Source of the DNA: Apibacter sp. B3706
GTDB lineage: Bacteria > Bacteroidota > Bacteroidia > Flavobacteriales > Weeksellaceae
Direction of reading: 5' to 3'
DNA length: 64,000 nt
Assembly: GCF_011082725.1 (NCBI RefSeq)
Contig: NZ_CP049715.1
Coordinates: 434,001-498,000 of the forward strand
A program made the translations under genes and the position numbers. The notes under the pieces are model-generated. The model worked only from the letters and a program-made list of their open reading frames with translations. It made no database searches and was not told where the DNA came from. Each line of letters opens with the position of its first letter. The stretch's first letter is position 1. Positions 28,111 through 38,158 of this stretch are shown here, in pieces.

Positions 28111-29169
28111 TTATAACTCTGAATTGTAAAATACTTTGTAATAAAACATTTTCTTTTCTTCATCATACCCTTGCTCAAGAAAATCTTCGGAAGCTTCAGG
28201 TCTGTTAATGTCTAATTTAATTTGAATATATGTATCTAATTTGATATCAGTTTTAATTTTTCTTTTTTCCCTAGCTAATGCATTGGTGGAAACATCAAAA
28301 ATTTCCGAAAATTGAACCCCTGAATTTTCTGAATAATCTTTTTTATATGATTTGAATTCATCAACCATATCATAATTATCCAATAATTCCTTCTCTAAAA
28401 TTTCTTCAGTTATCGTTTCATTTTCATTAAATACTTGAAGACAATTACTGATAAATTCAGTTTGAATTTTCTTTCCTTTTTCCTCAAAAATTACTTGTTG
28501 TGAAAAATCAGATAATAAATTAATGTAATTTTTAGTTTGATACGAATCATCTTTAATATAATCTACTTCCAGAAATGACTTTTTCCAATATTCGGATTCT
28601 ACATGAGCATCATCATGTACCAATATTTTATAACCACTTTCTTTATGTGTATTAAGTATTAAACAACTCTTATCAATGGATGAATCTAATCGAAAACCTT
28701 TCTGTATGGCGCATTCAACAATGTCAGAATGTTTAAATCGAAGAAATTTGTTCTTATTTTCAAGTTTGAATATCCCGATGCCGGAAATTTTAGATTCCTG
28801 TCCAATATCAATATCATTGAATAAAGCGATAAAAATTTCGCCTTTTTTAATTTGTGGGTGATTGGATCTTTCGTAAAGATGATCCAAAACTTTGTCTGAA
28901 AAACTTACAAAATCGATGGCATCTTCAAAAACATCTTTACATAAAGAATATAAAATATTAAAATTTATGTCTTGGGTATAATGAGTAAATTCATAGTATT
29001 CCAAATTTTTTTTAAAAGGAGAAAGAAAATAGGGTTGCATAGCCTCTTCCTCTTTTTCATTTAAATGAAATAAATCACCGGCATAAATATTTTTTTCTTC
29101 ACGTAGTTTATTACCGGAAAATTGTAATGTTAATTTGGAAATTACAGCATGTTTTAAATTAATCGTCAT
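28111..29169 (-). CDS. nucleoid-associated protein (NdpA/YejK-like, NA37 family)
   Basis: About 352 residues from the ATG at 29169 (MTINLKHAVISKL); an in-frame ATG 12 codons upstream is less likely, as the extension is Cys/Ser-rich and atypical. Family signs are AGDLFHLNEKEEE, SNHPQIKKGEIFIALFND, KISGIGIFKLENKNKFL, and KILVHDDAHVESEYWKKSFL in the middle, as in flavobacterial members of the 37-kDa nucleoid-associated family. Cytosolic; DNA binding is inferred from family membership only. Confidence 0.84.
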   Translation of the reverse strand: MTINLKHAVISKLTLQFSGNKLREEKNIYAGDLFHLNEKEEEAMQPYFLSPFKKNLEYYEFTHYTQDINFNILYSLCKDVFEDAIDFVSFSDKVLDHLYERSNHPQIKKGEIFIALFNDIDIGQESKISGIGIFKLENKNKFLRFKHSDIVECAIQKGFRLDSSIDKSCLILNTHKESGYKILVHDDAHVESEYWKKSFLEVDYIKDDSYQTKNYINLLSDFSQQVIFEEKGKKIQTEFISNCLQVFNENETITEEILEKELLDNYDMVDEFKSYKKDYSENSGVQFSEIFDVSTNALAREKRKIKTDIKLDTYIQIKLDINRPEASEDFLEQGYDEEKKMFYYKVFYNSEL

Positions 29170-29546
29170 AAATTTGCCTGATAAAGAATTACAAAAGTAA
29201 TTCATTTAAAAATATCAGTAAATAATATTCATTACTAATTTATTTTGATTAATGAAATAATGTAATTTACTCAAAACAAACTCCTTGTCCTAAATTAATT
29301 TGTGAAATCCAAAATCAAAAAATCTTATTTTCATTTAAAATGATATCAATATTTTTTTAGAATTCAGTATAAAGCTATTTAAAATAAAAACATTTATAAA
29401 TTGACTCTAATATTCTTCTAAAAAAATTGAATAGAATTTTTATTAATTTTTTATCTTATTTATTACAGAAATTCTACGAAAAACTAATCAGTTACATTAA
29501 AATTAGAAATTTTAAATAGTTTATATTTGCAAACATTTAATAAAAT
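29170..29546 (+). promoter_or_regulatory. intergenic region with prfC promoter
   Basis: AT-rich region between divergent genes. TATATTTG at 29522-29529 is a perfect TAnnTTTG minus-7 box, 17 bases before the prfC start codon. No clear TTG lies 19 bases upstream. Nothing else is seen in the region. Confidence 0.55.
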
Positions 29547-31139
29547 ATGGGAACCACTCTAGAAAAAGAAATTAAAAGAAGGAAAACTTTTGGAATTATA
29601 TCCCATCCGGATGCTGGTAAAACAACCTTAACAGAAAAATTACTTTTATTTGGTGGAGCGATTCAAGAAGCAGGAGCTGTAAAAAGCAATAAAATCAAAA
29701 AAGGGGCAACCTCAGATTTTATGGAGATTGAAAGACAAAGAGGTATTTCGGTTGCTACTTCCGTATTAGCCTTTGAATATAAAGGAAAAAAAATAAACAT
29801 ATTAGATACACCCGGGCATAAAGATTTTGCCGAAGATACCTATAGAACACTAACTGCCGTAGATTCAGTAATTGTAGTTATAGATGTAGCCAAAGGAGTT
29901 GAAGAACAAACCGAAAAATTGGTTCAAGTTTGTAGAATGAGGAATATTCCTATGTTGGTATTTATCAATAAACTCGATCGCGAGGGTAAAGATGCCTTTG
30001 ATTTATTAGATGAAGTTGAACAAAAGTTACAATTAAGGGTTACACCATTATCTTGGCCCATCGGTATGGGATTAGATTTTCAAGGAATCTTTAATATGTG
30101 GGAGAATAATTTTAAATTCTTCACCGAAGAAAAAAAACAAAAAGTAGGGGAGAGTATTGAGATTAAAGATATTAATGATCCAATAGTAAATGAACTTATT
30201 GGCGACCAAGCAGCAGAAAATCTAAGGAATGAACAAGAATTAATACACTCGGTTTACCCAAAATTTTCAAAAGAAGAATATTTGAACGGAACCTTACAGC
30301 CGGTATTTTTCGGTTCCGCATTAAATAATTTTGGAGTTCAGGAATTATTAGATGCATTCGTTGAAATTGCACCCAATCCGCTACCTAAAATGAGCGATAT
30401 ACGATTAGTTAAACCGGAAGAAACGAGTTTTACGGGATTTGTATTTAAAATTCATGCCAATATGGATCCTAAACATCGGGATCGTTTAGCTTTTGTAAAA
30501 ATTGTATCCGGAACTTTTAAACGAAATACCAATTATCTGCATGTACGTCAAAATAAAACCATGAAATTTAGCAGTCCTGCAGCTTTTTTTGCCGATAAAA
30601 AAGAGGTTGTTGAAGAAAGTTTTCCCGGAGATATTGTTGGTTTGCACGATACCGGTAATTTCAGGATCGGGGACACCTTAACAGAAGGAGAAAAATTAAA
30701 TTTCAAGGGAATTCCATCGTTTTCACCGGAACATTTCCGTTATATAAATAATGAAGACCCTATGAAAACCAAGCAGTTGGCAAAAGGTATTGATCAATTA
30801 ATGGATGAAGGAGTTGCGCAATTATTCACATTGGAAATGAATAACAGGAAAATCATAGGAACAGTGGGTGCGCTGCAATTTGAAGTAATACAATATCGTT
30901 TAGAACATGAGTATTCAGCAAAATGCAGTTATGAACCAATTCATATACATAAAGCATGTTGGGTGGAAACAGAGGATGAAAAATCATCGGAATTTTTAGA
31001 ATTTAAGAGGGTGAAACAAAAATTCTTAGCTAAAGATAAGTTTGGGCAATTAGTCTTCTTAGCTGATTCTGCATTTAGTATAACCATGACTCAAGAAAAA
31101 TTTCCATCGGTAAAACTTCATTTTACGAATGAATTTTAG
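29547..31139 (+). CDS. prfC: peptide chain release factor 3
   Basis: GTPase that recycles release factors 1 and 2 from the ribosome. The 530-residue product has the GTP-binding motifs SHPDAGKTTLTEKLL, RQRGISVATS, DTPGHKDF and NKLDREG, domain 2 (GFVFKIHANMDPKHRDRLAFVKI) and the C-terminal VGALQFEVIQYRLEHEY. Length and order of domains are as expected. A strong terminator follows at 31165-31200. Confidence 0.97.
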   Translation: MGTTLEKEIKRRKTFGIISHPDAGKTTLTEKLLLFGGAIQEAGAVKSNKIKKGATSDFMEIERQRGISVATSVLAFEYKGKKINILDTPGHKDFAEDTYRTLTAVDSVIVVIDVAKGVEEQTEKLVQVCRMRNIPMLVFINKLDREGKDAFDLLDEVEQKLQLRVTPLSWPIGMGLDFQGIFNMWENNFKFFTEEKKQKVGESIEIKDINDPIVNELIGDQAAENLRNEQELIHSVYPKFSKEEYLNGTLQPVFFGSALNNFGVQELLDAFVEIAPNPLPKMSDIRLVKPEETSFTGFVFKIHANMDPKHRDRLAFVKIVSGTFKRNTNYLHVRQNKTMKFSSPAAFFADKKEVVEESFPGDIVGLHDTGNFRIGDTLTEGEKLNFKGIPSFSPEHFRYINNEDPMKTKQLAKGIDQLMDEGVAQLFTLEMNNRKIIGTVGALQFEVIQYRLEHEYSAKCSYEPIHIHKACWVETEDEKSSEFLEFKRVKQKFLAKDKFGQLVFLADSAFSITMTQEKFPSVKLHFTNEF

Positions 31140-31164
31140 GTAAAATATATAAAAAAACATTGTA

Positions 31165-31200
31165 AAAGAGAGCTAAAAAAAATTTAGCTCTCTTTTTTTT
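31165..31200 (+). terminator. terminator after prfC
   Basis: Stem AAAGAGAGCTAAA (31165-31177) paired with 31183-31195, then a T run. It can also serve the convergent protease gene, since the other side carries a shorter run of A. Confidence 0.92.
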
Positions 31201-31224
31201 AACGAACAATAGTATCTGTTACTA

Positions 31225-32505
31225 TTATCTTAAAATATAAAATGCTATGCCTTCATATCTATAGACATTAATGGGAATATAACTTTTACCTTTACCTAAA
31301 ACTAACGAACCATCTTCGGATATCCAGATTTTAAGTTCATTTTTGTTGGTGGTGAGCAAATGATCCGATTTCTTTTTATATGATTTGTAAAAACGATAAA
31401 CCGGAATTGTATTAGGTTTTTGAGTATTGAATGCATAACCGGATATACCTTCAAAAATCCATCCTCCTTGTCCACCGTTTTTTAATTCGTTCCAATCAAG
31501 TGTAGATAAACGATCACCGTTTAAAAAATTATAATATCTGTATATAGGATAAGATCCTTCCACTTGATTAGCATAAATTTTTCCTAATATCCCCTCAAAA
31601 TGTTTATTTCCTAATTCATTATAATTTGATGTATAAAAATGCTGTCCGTTTATATTATATCTGTAGAAATTTTTTGTTTCCACATATGTATACCTGCCGG
31701 GATATTGTTCAGATATAAATCTTTTATCCATTTCGCTAAGTACGGTATTCCAACCGCTTGACCACCCATTTAAAGTTAAAGATGCAGGAATAGAATAAAG
31801 CATGATTGATTGACTGTCAAAAGAAGAATAATTAGTTGTAGTTGAATTATATTTATTTAAAACATTACTATCAACATACGCTTGGTTCCAATAATTAGGT
31901 TCTCCGGCATAATATTCATATACTTTCTGTCTATTCCACTGAATATTAGCAGCGGGGCTTTGATGCTCATGTTGTAAACCAAGTGCATGTCCGAATTCGT
32001 GAATTATTGTCCTTGAAAACTCGTAATCAGGAGTTGAATCTGTAAACCACCCGAAATTCATGGTAGGAATACGTTGAGTAATAGATCTAGCATCAGTTCC
32101 AATATAAGACCAAGACTGACCACTATTATCAAAATTTATTTTTATATCAGCATATTGATAAGCAGGAACATATTCAAAGTTTAAATTAGCATATTTCAAC
32201 CATTCACCGGCAAATTGTTTTACTTTATTCTGTAAATAAGAGTTTCCGTTTAAAAATTTAATTTTTATAGTTTGTCCTGTATTCCATTTATTAAATTTAT
32301 TAATTACTCCATTAGCAATAACGTCTTGAGTTGAATCTTGGGGTTGAATAATGTCATTTGGTAAATAAGCATCTAAACAAAAATGTTCTTTTTGAACTGT
32401 ACTTTTGTCCGGTACAATATCAGAATTTAATGAATCTTCAGTACAGGAAACTATATATACAAATAGACTTACAATTAATAAAAATAAATACGTAAATTTT
32501 TTCAT
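31225..32505 (-). CDS. astacin-type (M12A) metallopeptidase lipoprotein with C-terminal DUF5648-like repeats
   Basis: 426-residue secreted zinc protease. The N-terminus is a lipoprotein signal ending VYIVSC. The catalytic domain has the zinc motif HEFGHALGLQHEHQ and the Met-turn SIMLYS including the tyrosine typical of astacins. From about residue 280 there are repeats of the YRYxxxxxxHFYTxxxNE kind (FYRYNINGQHFYTSNYNEL; IYRYYNFLNGDRLSTLDWNEL; VYRFYKSYKKKSDHLLTTNKNEL), as in DUF5648, which may bind glycans or substrate. Its paralogue upstream at 32602 lacks these repeats. Confidence 0.88.
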   Translation of the reverse strand: MKKFTYLFLLIVSLFVYIVSCTEDSLNSDIVPDKSTVQKEHFCLDAYLPNDIIQPQDSTQDVIANGVINKFNKWNTGQTIKIKFLNGNSYLQNKVKQFAGEWLKYANLNFEYVPAYQYADIKINFDNSGQSWSYIGTDARSITQRIPTMNFGWFTDSTPDYEFSRTIIHEFGHALGLQHEHQSPAANIQWNRQKVYEYYAGEPNYWNQAYVDSNVLNKYNSTTTNYSSFDSQSIMLYSIPASLTLNGWSSGWNTVLSEMDKRFISEQYPGRYTYVETKNFYRYNINGQHFYTSNYNELGNKHFEGILGKIYANQVEGSYPIYRYYNFLNGDRLSTLDWNELKNGGQGGWIFEGISGYAFNTQKPNTIPVYRFYKSYKKKSDHLLTTNKNELKIWISEDGSLVLGKGKSYIPINVYRYEGIAFYILR

Positions 32506-32601
32506 ATTTAAGATTTTTTAAGGTTTTATAAATCCAGAATAAATGTTTAATAATATTACTTTATATAAAATAATTAGAGTTATATAAAGTGATTTTAACA
32601 T

Positions 32602-33414
32602 TTATTTACTTTTTGGATATTGCTTAGCAATAAATTTCTTGTCAGTAGAAGATAATTTATAATTGGGTTGACTATGCCAATGATTTAAAGTGAATGAAGA
32701 AGGAAATGAAATAAGCATGATAGAATGTTTATCAAATGCCGAATAATTAGTTAATGCCTTGCTGTATTTATAAAAAATTTCAAAATCCACTTTGTCCTTA
32801 TTCCAATAATTAGGTGCACCTTCAAAATAAGCATATACTACCGGTTTATTCCATTTTATATTTGAATTAGGGTTTTGATGTTCATGATGTAATCCAAGAA
32901 CATGACCGAATTCATGAAGAATTGTTTTAGATAATTCATTTTCAGGAGTAAAATCCGTAAACCAACCAAAGTTCAAAGAAGGACTTTGTTGAGAAATGTA
33001 TTTTGAATCGGTGCCCACATAAGACCATGATTTTCCACTGTTATCAAAATTGATTTTAATATCGGCATATTGATCCGCAGTAACATATTTGAATGTTAAA
33101 TTAGCGAAATGAAGCCATTCACTTGCATATGTTCTGACTTTATCTTGCAAATACGATGAACCATTTAAAAATTTGATTTTAATAGTATCTCCGGGATTCC
33201 ATTTTTTTATAATGGTGGTTACACCATAACCGGAAACTTCTTTATCCAATTCTGGGGTCTGAAAATTATCTCCGGGTAGAAAGACATCTACACAAAATTT
33301 TTCATTTTCTGAGGATTTATTCTCAGGATAAATGTCAGAAGTTAATGATTCCTCATTACAAGAAACCAAGAAAGCAGATGAAAATAATAGTAAAAAAAAA
33401 GTAAAATTTTTCAT
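32602..33414 (-). CDS. astacin-type (M12A) metallopeptidase lipoprotein, short paralogue
   Basis: About 270 residues from the ATG at 33414 (MKNFTFFLLLFSSAFLVSC, a clean lipoprotein signal); an ATG two codons upstream is possible. The catalytic domain is closely similar to that of the neighbour (NKWNPGDTIKIKFLNGSSYLQ against KWNTGQTIKIKFLNGNSYLQ), with zinc motif HEFGHVLGLHHEHQ. The Met-turn reads SIMLIS, so the tyrosine that normally contacts zinc in astacins is replaced by isoleucine. The C-terminal repeats are absent. A tandem duplication followed by loss or gain of the repeat tail is likely. Confidence 0.86.
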   Translation of the reverse strand: MKNFTFFLLLFSSAFLVSCNEESLTSDIYPENKSSENEKFCVDVFLPGDNFQTPELDKEVSGYGVTTIIKKWNPGDTIKIKFLNGSSYLQDKVRTYASEWLHFANLTFKYVTADQYADIKINFDNSGKSWSYVGTDSKYISQQSPSLNFGWFTDFTPENELSKTILHEFGHVLGLHHEHQNPNSNIKWNKPVVYAYFEGAPNYWNKDKVDFEIFYKYSKALTNYSAFDKHSIMLISFPSSFTLNHWHSQPNYKLSSTDKKFIAKQYPKSK

Positions 33415-33675
33415 AATCATAATATTTATAAATTTATCAAATATAGGAAAAAATATTTAATTTTATATTCTGAATTAAAATTAAAAGTATATATAATATT
33501 GTGATTATGTGATATAATTGTGTTTTTAAATTATTATATGATAATTATATTTGATTAACCAATTGTCTTTTATAAAATTTTAAATACTGCAAAAAGCAGA
33601 AGTTGAATAAAAATTTAATTATTTAGATTTTATAAAAAGATAAAAAAATAAGTTTATTATAATTCAAATAATAAG

Positions 33676-33709
33676 TAAGTTTGCCTATCAGTTTAATAGG
33701 AATTAAATT
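33676..33709 (+). promoter_or_regulatory. promoter and ribosome site of the ABC transporter gene
   Basis: TAAGTTTG at 33676-33683 fits the TAnnTTTG box. AGGAA at 33698-33702 lies seven bases before the TTG at 33710 and supports that non-ATG start. Confidence 0.5.
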
Positions 33710-36142
33710 TTGTTGTTTTTTTTTATATTGAATAAAATAATATTGCTTGTGAATAATCAATTATTTAAAATAGATCTTCGATTTTACACTTTGTTTTCTA
33801 AATATGTATACGTGCTAATCTTTCTATTTAGTACAACGATTTATCAATCACAAACTCTAAAAAAAGGCGAATTAGCGGTTGGTATTGATCTAACTTATGC
33901 TCCCTATGCCTATTTAGAAGGAATTCCCAGTGGTTTTGACCCTGATTTAATGAGATTAATAGGGGAAAAATTAAATCTTAAAGTAGTCTTTAAAGATACC
34001 AGAATAGAAAATATAATTATGGGCTTAAATGCAGGACATTATGATCTTATAGCATCTGCATTGTATATTAATCCGCAACGAGCTCAACAAGTTTCATTTT
34101 TACCCTATCTGCAAACCGGAGGTGTATTAGTTGTTAGAAAAGACGAATCCTACCGACCGTTATCTTTACAAGACTTATGCGGAAAGAAAATTTCTTCCAT
34201 GAAAGGGGCGGCATGGATTCCTAAATTAAATGATGTTACCAAGAATTTCTGTTTTAAGAATAATAAACAAGCAATTGAAGTTAAAGAATACCCCAGTGCT
34301 CCCGAGGCTTCACAGGCGCTATTATCCAAAGGCGTGGATGTACAATATGAAGATGCGGCAGTAGCTAAAATGTTAATTGACAGATTAGGAGATAAATTGG
34401 TAATTTCTACACACGAAATGATAGATCCCGTATTAATAGGTTTAGCATTTAAAAATGAAAACATAGCCTTAAAAAATAAAATCGCACAAGTTATCCAAGA
34501 ACTAAGAAAATCGGGAGAATATCAACAGTTATTGGATAAATATAATTTGGCTTATCCAAGTCAAGAATTAGTACATAAATATCAGATAGAAGAAGAATCG
34601 ATTTCATCTCAAAAAAAGAATACAATTTTAAATTGGAAATATTTTAAAAATCAATTTATTAACACAGATTTTTGGAAAGCTTGTTTAACTGTATTCGAGT
34701 TAAGTACATTAACTTGGTGTATAGGAGTAGTTTTAGGCTTTTTAGTAGCATTAATGGGACAGAGTTCTCATTCATTTATAAGAACTATTTCCAAAGGTTA
34801 TATTTGGTTTTTCAGGAGTTTACCTTTATTGGTATTATTAATATTTATATATAATCTACCTCAAATTTGGCCTCAAAGCTCGATAATACTATCCAATCCC
34901 TTCATATCCGGTTTAATAGCTTTAGTTTTAAGTGAAACAGCCTATATAGCGGAAATACATAGAGGAGCATTACAAGCGATACCCAAAGGACAATATGAGG
35001 CGGGAAAAGCACTGGGGTTATCCTACTGGGGAATCATGAGATTGATTGTTGCCCCTCAAACATTTAGGATAGCCTTACCGTCACTCGCTAATCAATACGT
35101 AACCATAGTTAAGTTAACCTCACTGGTATCGGTGATTTCCTTGACCGAAATATTGATGGTTGGACAGCAATTGTATACACGTAACTTTCTGGTTATGGAA
35201 ACCCTGTTAGCAGTTGCTATCTATTATATACTAATAGTTACTTTGGTAACATGGATTATTAACAAATTTGAAGCAAAATTTGATGTCCATAAAAAAAGCA
35301 CAGACATTGATAGTTCAATACAAGTTGATTTTGAAAAAATAAGAGAATATTCGAACATAAAAAATACGAAGAAGGGGTCAACCGCTTTAGAATTAAAAAA
35401 TATAACAAAAACATTTGGAACTACTTTAGTATTAAAGAATATATGTTTAAGCGTTCCTTGGGGAAAAGTAATTAGTATTATAGGTCCATCAGGATCCGGA
35501 AAAAGTACCTTAATAAGATCCATAAACGGTTTAGAAACAATAGATGAAGGAGATATTGAAATGGGAGAAGTTTCTCTTATAGCTAAAAATAAAAGTAAAT
35601 TTCATAAATCAAAAATGAAACTTCAGGAAATGAGGATAGGTATGGTTTTTCAATCGTATAATCTTTTTCCACACAAAACGGTATTAGAAAATGTAATGTT
35701 GGCTCCTTTATATCATAAAAAAAACAATGATAAACAGCTGCTGCGTATGTATGCATTGGCAATGTTAGATAAAGTAGGTATGTTGGTTCATGCCAATAAA
35801 TACCCTCACCAATTATCAGGAGGGCAGCAACAGCGGGTAGCCATAGCAAGAGCATTGGCTATAGAGCCCGATATTATGTTATTTGATGAACCAACATCCG
35901 CTTTAGATCCCGAATTAGTTCAAGAAGTATTGAAAGTTATAAAAGAATTATCTACTGAAGGCATGACTATGATAATTGTTACTCATGAAATGAAATTCGC
36001 ATTTGAGGTATCAGATAGAATTGTTTTTATGGAATCAGGAAAAATTTTATACAATGAAGAACCTCAACAAATGAAAAAATCCAAGGATGAAAGATTACTA
36101 AAATTCATTGGAAATGTTGCTCCCATCGATTATACTATTTAA
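33710..36142 (+). CDS. amino-acid ABC importer with binding protein, permease and ATPase in one chain
   Basis: 810-residue polar amino-acid (His/Gln/cystine type) importer. After a hydrophobic signal (about residues 33-46) residues 50-280 form a substrate-binding domain ([47 protein letters not shown]). Residues about 310-525 form the permease ([60 protein letters not shown]). Residues about 550-800 form the ATPase: Walker [25 protein letters not shown], Walker B IMLFDEP, switch THEMKFA. No ATG occurs before residue 81, so the start is non-ATG: TTG 33710 with an AGGAA box, or GTG 33752. The next two genes suggest a cysteine-related substrate. Confidence 0.9.
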   Translation: MLFFFILNKIILLVNNQLFKIDLRFYTLFSKYVYVLIFLFSTTIYQSQTLKKGELAVGIDLTYAPYAYLEGIPSGFDPDLMRLIGEKLNLKVVFKDTRIENIIMGLNAGHYDLIASALYINPQRAQQVSFLPYLQTGGVLVVRKDESYRPLSLQDLCGKKISSMKGAAWIPKLNDVTKNFCFKNNKQAIEVKEYPSAPEASQALLSKGVDVQYEDAAVAKMLIDRLGDKLVISTHEMIDPVLIGLAFKNENIALKNKIAQVIQELRKSGEYQQLLDKYNLAYPSQELVHKYQIEEESISSQKKNTILNWKYFKNQFINTDFWKACLTVFELSTLTWCIGVVLGFLVALMGQSSHSFIRTISKGYIWFFRSLPLLVLLIFIYNLPQIWPQSSIILSNPFISGLIALVLSETAYIAEIHRGALQAIPKGQYEAGKALGLSYWGIMRLIVAPQTFRIALPSLANQYVTIVKLTSLVSVISLTEILMVGQQLYTRNFLVMETLLAVAIYYILIVTLVTWIINKFEAKFDVHKKSTDIDSSIQVDFEKIREYSNIKNTKKGSTALELKNITKTFGTTLVLKNICLSVPWGKVISIIGPSGSGKSTLIRSINGLETIDEGDIEMGEVSLIAKNKSKFHKSKMKLQEMRIGMVFQSYNLFPHKTVLENVMLAPLYHKKNNDKQLLRMYALAMLDKVGMLVHANKYPHQLSGGQQQRVAIARALAIEPDIMLFDEPTSALDPELVQEVLKVIKELSTEGMTMIIVTHEMKFAFEVSDRIVFMESGKILYNEEPQQMKKSKDERLLKFIGNVAPIDYTI

Positions 36143-36165
36143 AATAAACATAAGTAAATACAAGT

Positions 36166-36666
36166 ATGAAGAATCAAAAAGAAGAAATAGGTATTTTACA
36201 AAGACGAAAAATTGAAGCAGAAATAATAAAACCTATATACGATATTTTAAAGAGAGAGTATGGACTTGAACAGGCAAAATCGATTATTGAAGAAGCCGTA
36301 GCTAATGCAGCCATTCAGGCCGGAAAAGATTTTGCCCAAAAAGAAGATGAGCCAACCTCAGTACAAAGTTTTGTAGCTCTCCAATATTTATGGGAAAAAG
36401 ATGATGCACTAGAAACAGAAGTGGTTGTTAATAATGAGAACCAATATGATTATAACGTGAAAAGATGTCGATATGCAGAAATGTATCATGAAATGGGTTT
36501 GGGCGAAATTGGATTTTTACTTTCCTGCAACAGAGATGCTAAATTTATTGAAGGATATGCTCCAAATGTAAAATTAACTCGTCCCCATACCATAATGAAC
36601 GGAGACGGTTTTTGTGATTTTCATTATAAACTTGAAAAAGGGAAAACAGATATTTCCAATGAATGA
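36166..36666 (+). CDS. L-2-amino-thiazoline-4-carboxylic acid hydrolase family protein
   Basis: 166-residue cytosolic protein of the ATC hydrolase family (AtcB in Pseudomonas), which opens L-2-amino-thiazoline-4-carboxylate to N-carbamoyl-L-cysteine. Family signs are LKREYGLEQAKSIIEEAV, AGKDFAQK, the RCRYAEMYHEMGLGEIGFLLSCNRD block with its conserved cysteines, and the C-terminal RPHTIMNGDGFCDFHYKL. It is placed 23 bases after the transporter gene and overlaps the carbamoylase gene by eight bases (ATGAATGA), so the three form an operon. The family call is good; the exact substrate is inferred. Confidence 0.85.
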   Translation: MKNQKEEIGILQRRKIEAEIIKPIYDILKREYGLEQAKSIIEEAVANAAIQAGKDFAQKEDEPTSVQSFVALQYLWEKDDALETEVVVNNENQYDYNVKRCRYAEMYHEMGLGEIGFLLSCNRDAKFIEGYAPNVKLTRPHTIMNGDGFCDFHYKLEKGKTDISNE

Positions 36667-37894
36667 TAATTTACATATAAATTCTAAGAGACTACAAACG
36701 TGGTTAGCCGATTTCGCTACCATAGGAGGTACGCCAAATGGAGGGGTACATCGTTTAACGCTCACAGATTTAGATAAACAAGCTCGTGATTTGTTTGTAT
36801 CTCTGGCGAAGAAAGCCGGGTGTTCAATAAAAATAGATGCAATGGGAAACATTTTTGCCAGACGATCCGGTGAAAATAACCGTTTGAATCCTGTCCTTAT
36901 AGGTTCTCACATAGATAGTCAGCCCTTAGGAGGTAAATACGACGGGATCTATGGGGTATTAGCAGCCCTGGAAGTTGTTTACTCATTGAATGACCATAAT
37001 ATAAAGACTGATCGCCCCATAGATGTTGTAAGCTGGACCAATGAAGAAGGTTCACGATTCGCTCCTGCCATGATAGGTTCGGCCGTTTTTTCAGGTTTAA
37101 CTACTTTACAAGATGGTTGGTCGTGTAGAGATAGTGAAGGTAATACTATTAAACAAGAATTAGAAAGAATCGGATATGATGGAAAAGATAATTTTTCAAA
37201 TTATAAAATCCATGCTTCGCTGGAACTGCATATTGAGCAAGGGCCGATATTAGAAAACCATAATGAAGTAATAGGAATCGTGACCGGCGCTTTAGGTCAA
37301 AAATGGTACGATGTAGAATTCACAGGGATGGCCTCTCATGCCGGAACAACTCCTATGGAAGTACGTCAAGATGCCTTACTTGGGCTTGCCGAGGCAGTTC
37401 TTGAAGTCAATACGATAGGAAAAAATGAAAAACCGGAGGGCAGGGCAACCGTTGGAATGATAAAAATTACCCCAAATTCCAGAAATGTTATTTCCGATAA
37501 AGCTTGGTTTTCAGTTGAATTTAGACATCCTTCAGAAAAGGGATTACAAAGGATGGATCAACAATTGTCCGAAAAAATACATCAAATAGCCGAGAAATTA
37601 AATCTAACCTATAACATCCGTCCTATATTATCCTTTCCTCCCTTACCTTTTGATGATACCTGCATTGAAGTGGTACGCCAAGTAACTAAAAATCTAAACT
37701 ATCCCCATAGAACGATGGTTTCAGGAGCCGGGCATGACTCGTGTAATATTTCTAAAATAGCCCCGACTTCCATGATTTTTATACCTTGTATTAATGGAAT
37801 AAGTCATAACGAAAAGGAAGAAATTAAACCGGAATGGATGAGTTCCGGTGCTAATGTTTTACTAAATGCAGTAAAACATTTATCTAAGAGATAA
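36659..37894 (+). CDS. M20-family N-carbamoyl-L-amino acid hydrolase (carbamoylase/allantoate amidohydrolase type)
   Basis: About 411 residues from the ATG at 36659, which overlaps the stop of the hydrolase gene. Binuclear-zinc amidase of the hydantoinase/carbamoylase family: GSHIDSQPLGGKYDGIYGV, VVSWTNEEGSRFAPAMIGS, ELHIEQGPILE, FTGMASHAGTTPMEVRQDAL, and SGAGHDSCNIS near the end. The metal ligands are all in place. Next to an ATC hydrolase its natural substrate would be N-carbamoyl-L-cysteine, giving cysteine, ammonia and CO2 (the AtcC role). Other carbamoyl amino acids or ureidoglycine-type substrates cannot be excluded. A terminator follows at 37934. Confidence 0.9.
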   Translation: MNDNLHINSKRLQTWLADFATIGGTPNGGVHRLTLTDLDKQARDLFVSLAKKAGCSIKIDAMGNIFARRSGENNRLNPVLIGSHIDSQPLGGKYDGIYGVLAALEVVYSLNDHNIKTDRPIDVVSWTNEEGSRFAPAMIGSAVFSGLTTLQDGWSCRDSEGNTIKQELERIGYDGKDNFSNYKIHASLELHIEQGPILENHNEVIGIVTGALGQKWYDVEFTGMASHAGTTPMEVRQDALLGLAEAVLEVNTIGKNEKPEGRATVGMIKITPNSRNVISDKAWFSVEFRHPSEKGLQRMDQQLSEKIHQIAEKLNLTYNIRPILSFPPLPFDDTCIEVVRQVTKNLNYPHRTMVSGAGHDSCNISKIAPTSMIFIPCINGISHNEKEEIKPEWMSSGANVLLNAVKHLSKR

Positions 37895-37933
37895 AGAATA
37901 AGCCAATTTATAGATTAAATAGATTAAGTGGGT

Positions 37934-37962
37934 AAGGTAGAGCATTAAAGTTCTACCTTTTC
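37934..37962 (+). terminator. terminator after the carbamoylase gene
   Basis: Stem AAGGTAGA (37934-37941) paired with TCTACCTT (37952-37959), ending in four T. Moderate strength. Confidence 0.65.
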
Positions 37963-38158
37963 AATTACCATTATAGATGAAATTGTAAGGTGAAGTAAAA
38001 ATGCTTAGACAATATGTCAGCTTGAAAAAAATTAATTATGACAAATGTTTATATAATGCTTCATGGCATAATCATTGAAATTGCATAAACAATTATATAA
38101 GTAATAGTAGTATTTAGTATAATTAATAACCATAAGTAATTAAAGAAAAAATATAAAC

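Noticed and set aside
38000-38158. CIRCE element (HrcA site) before dnaK
   Set aside because: No TTAGCACTC/GAGTGCTAA-type dyad is present in the upstream region.
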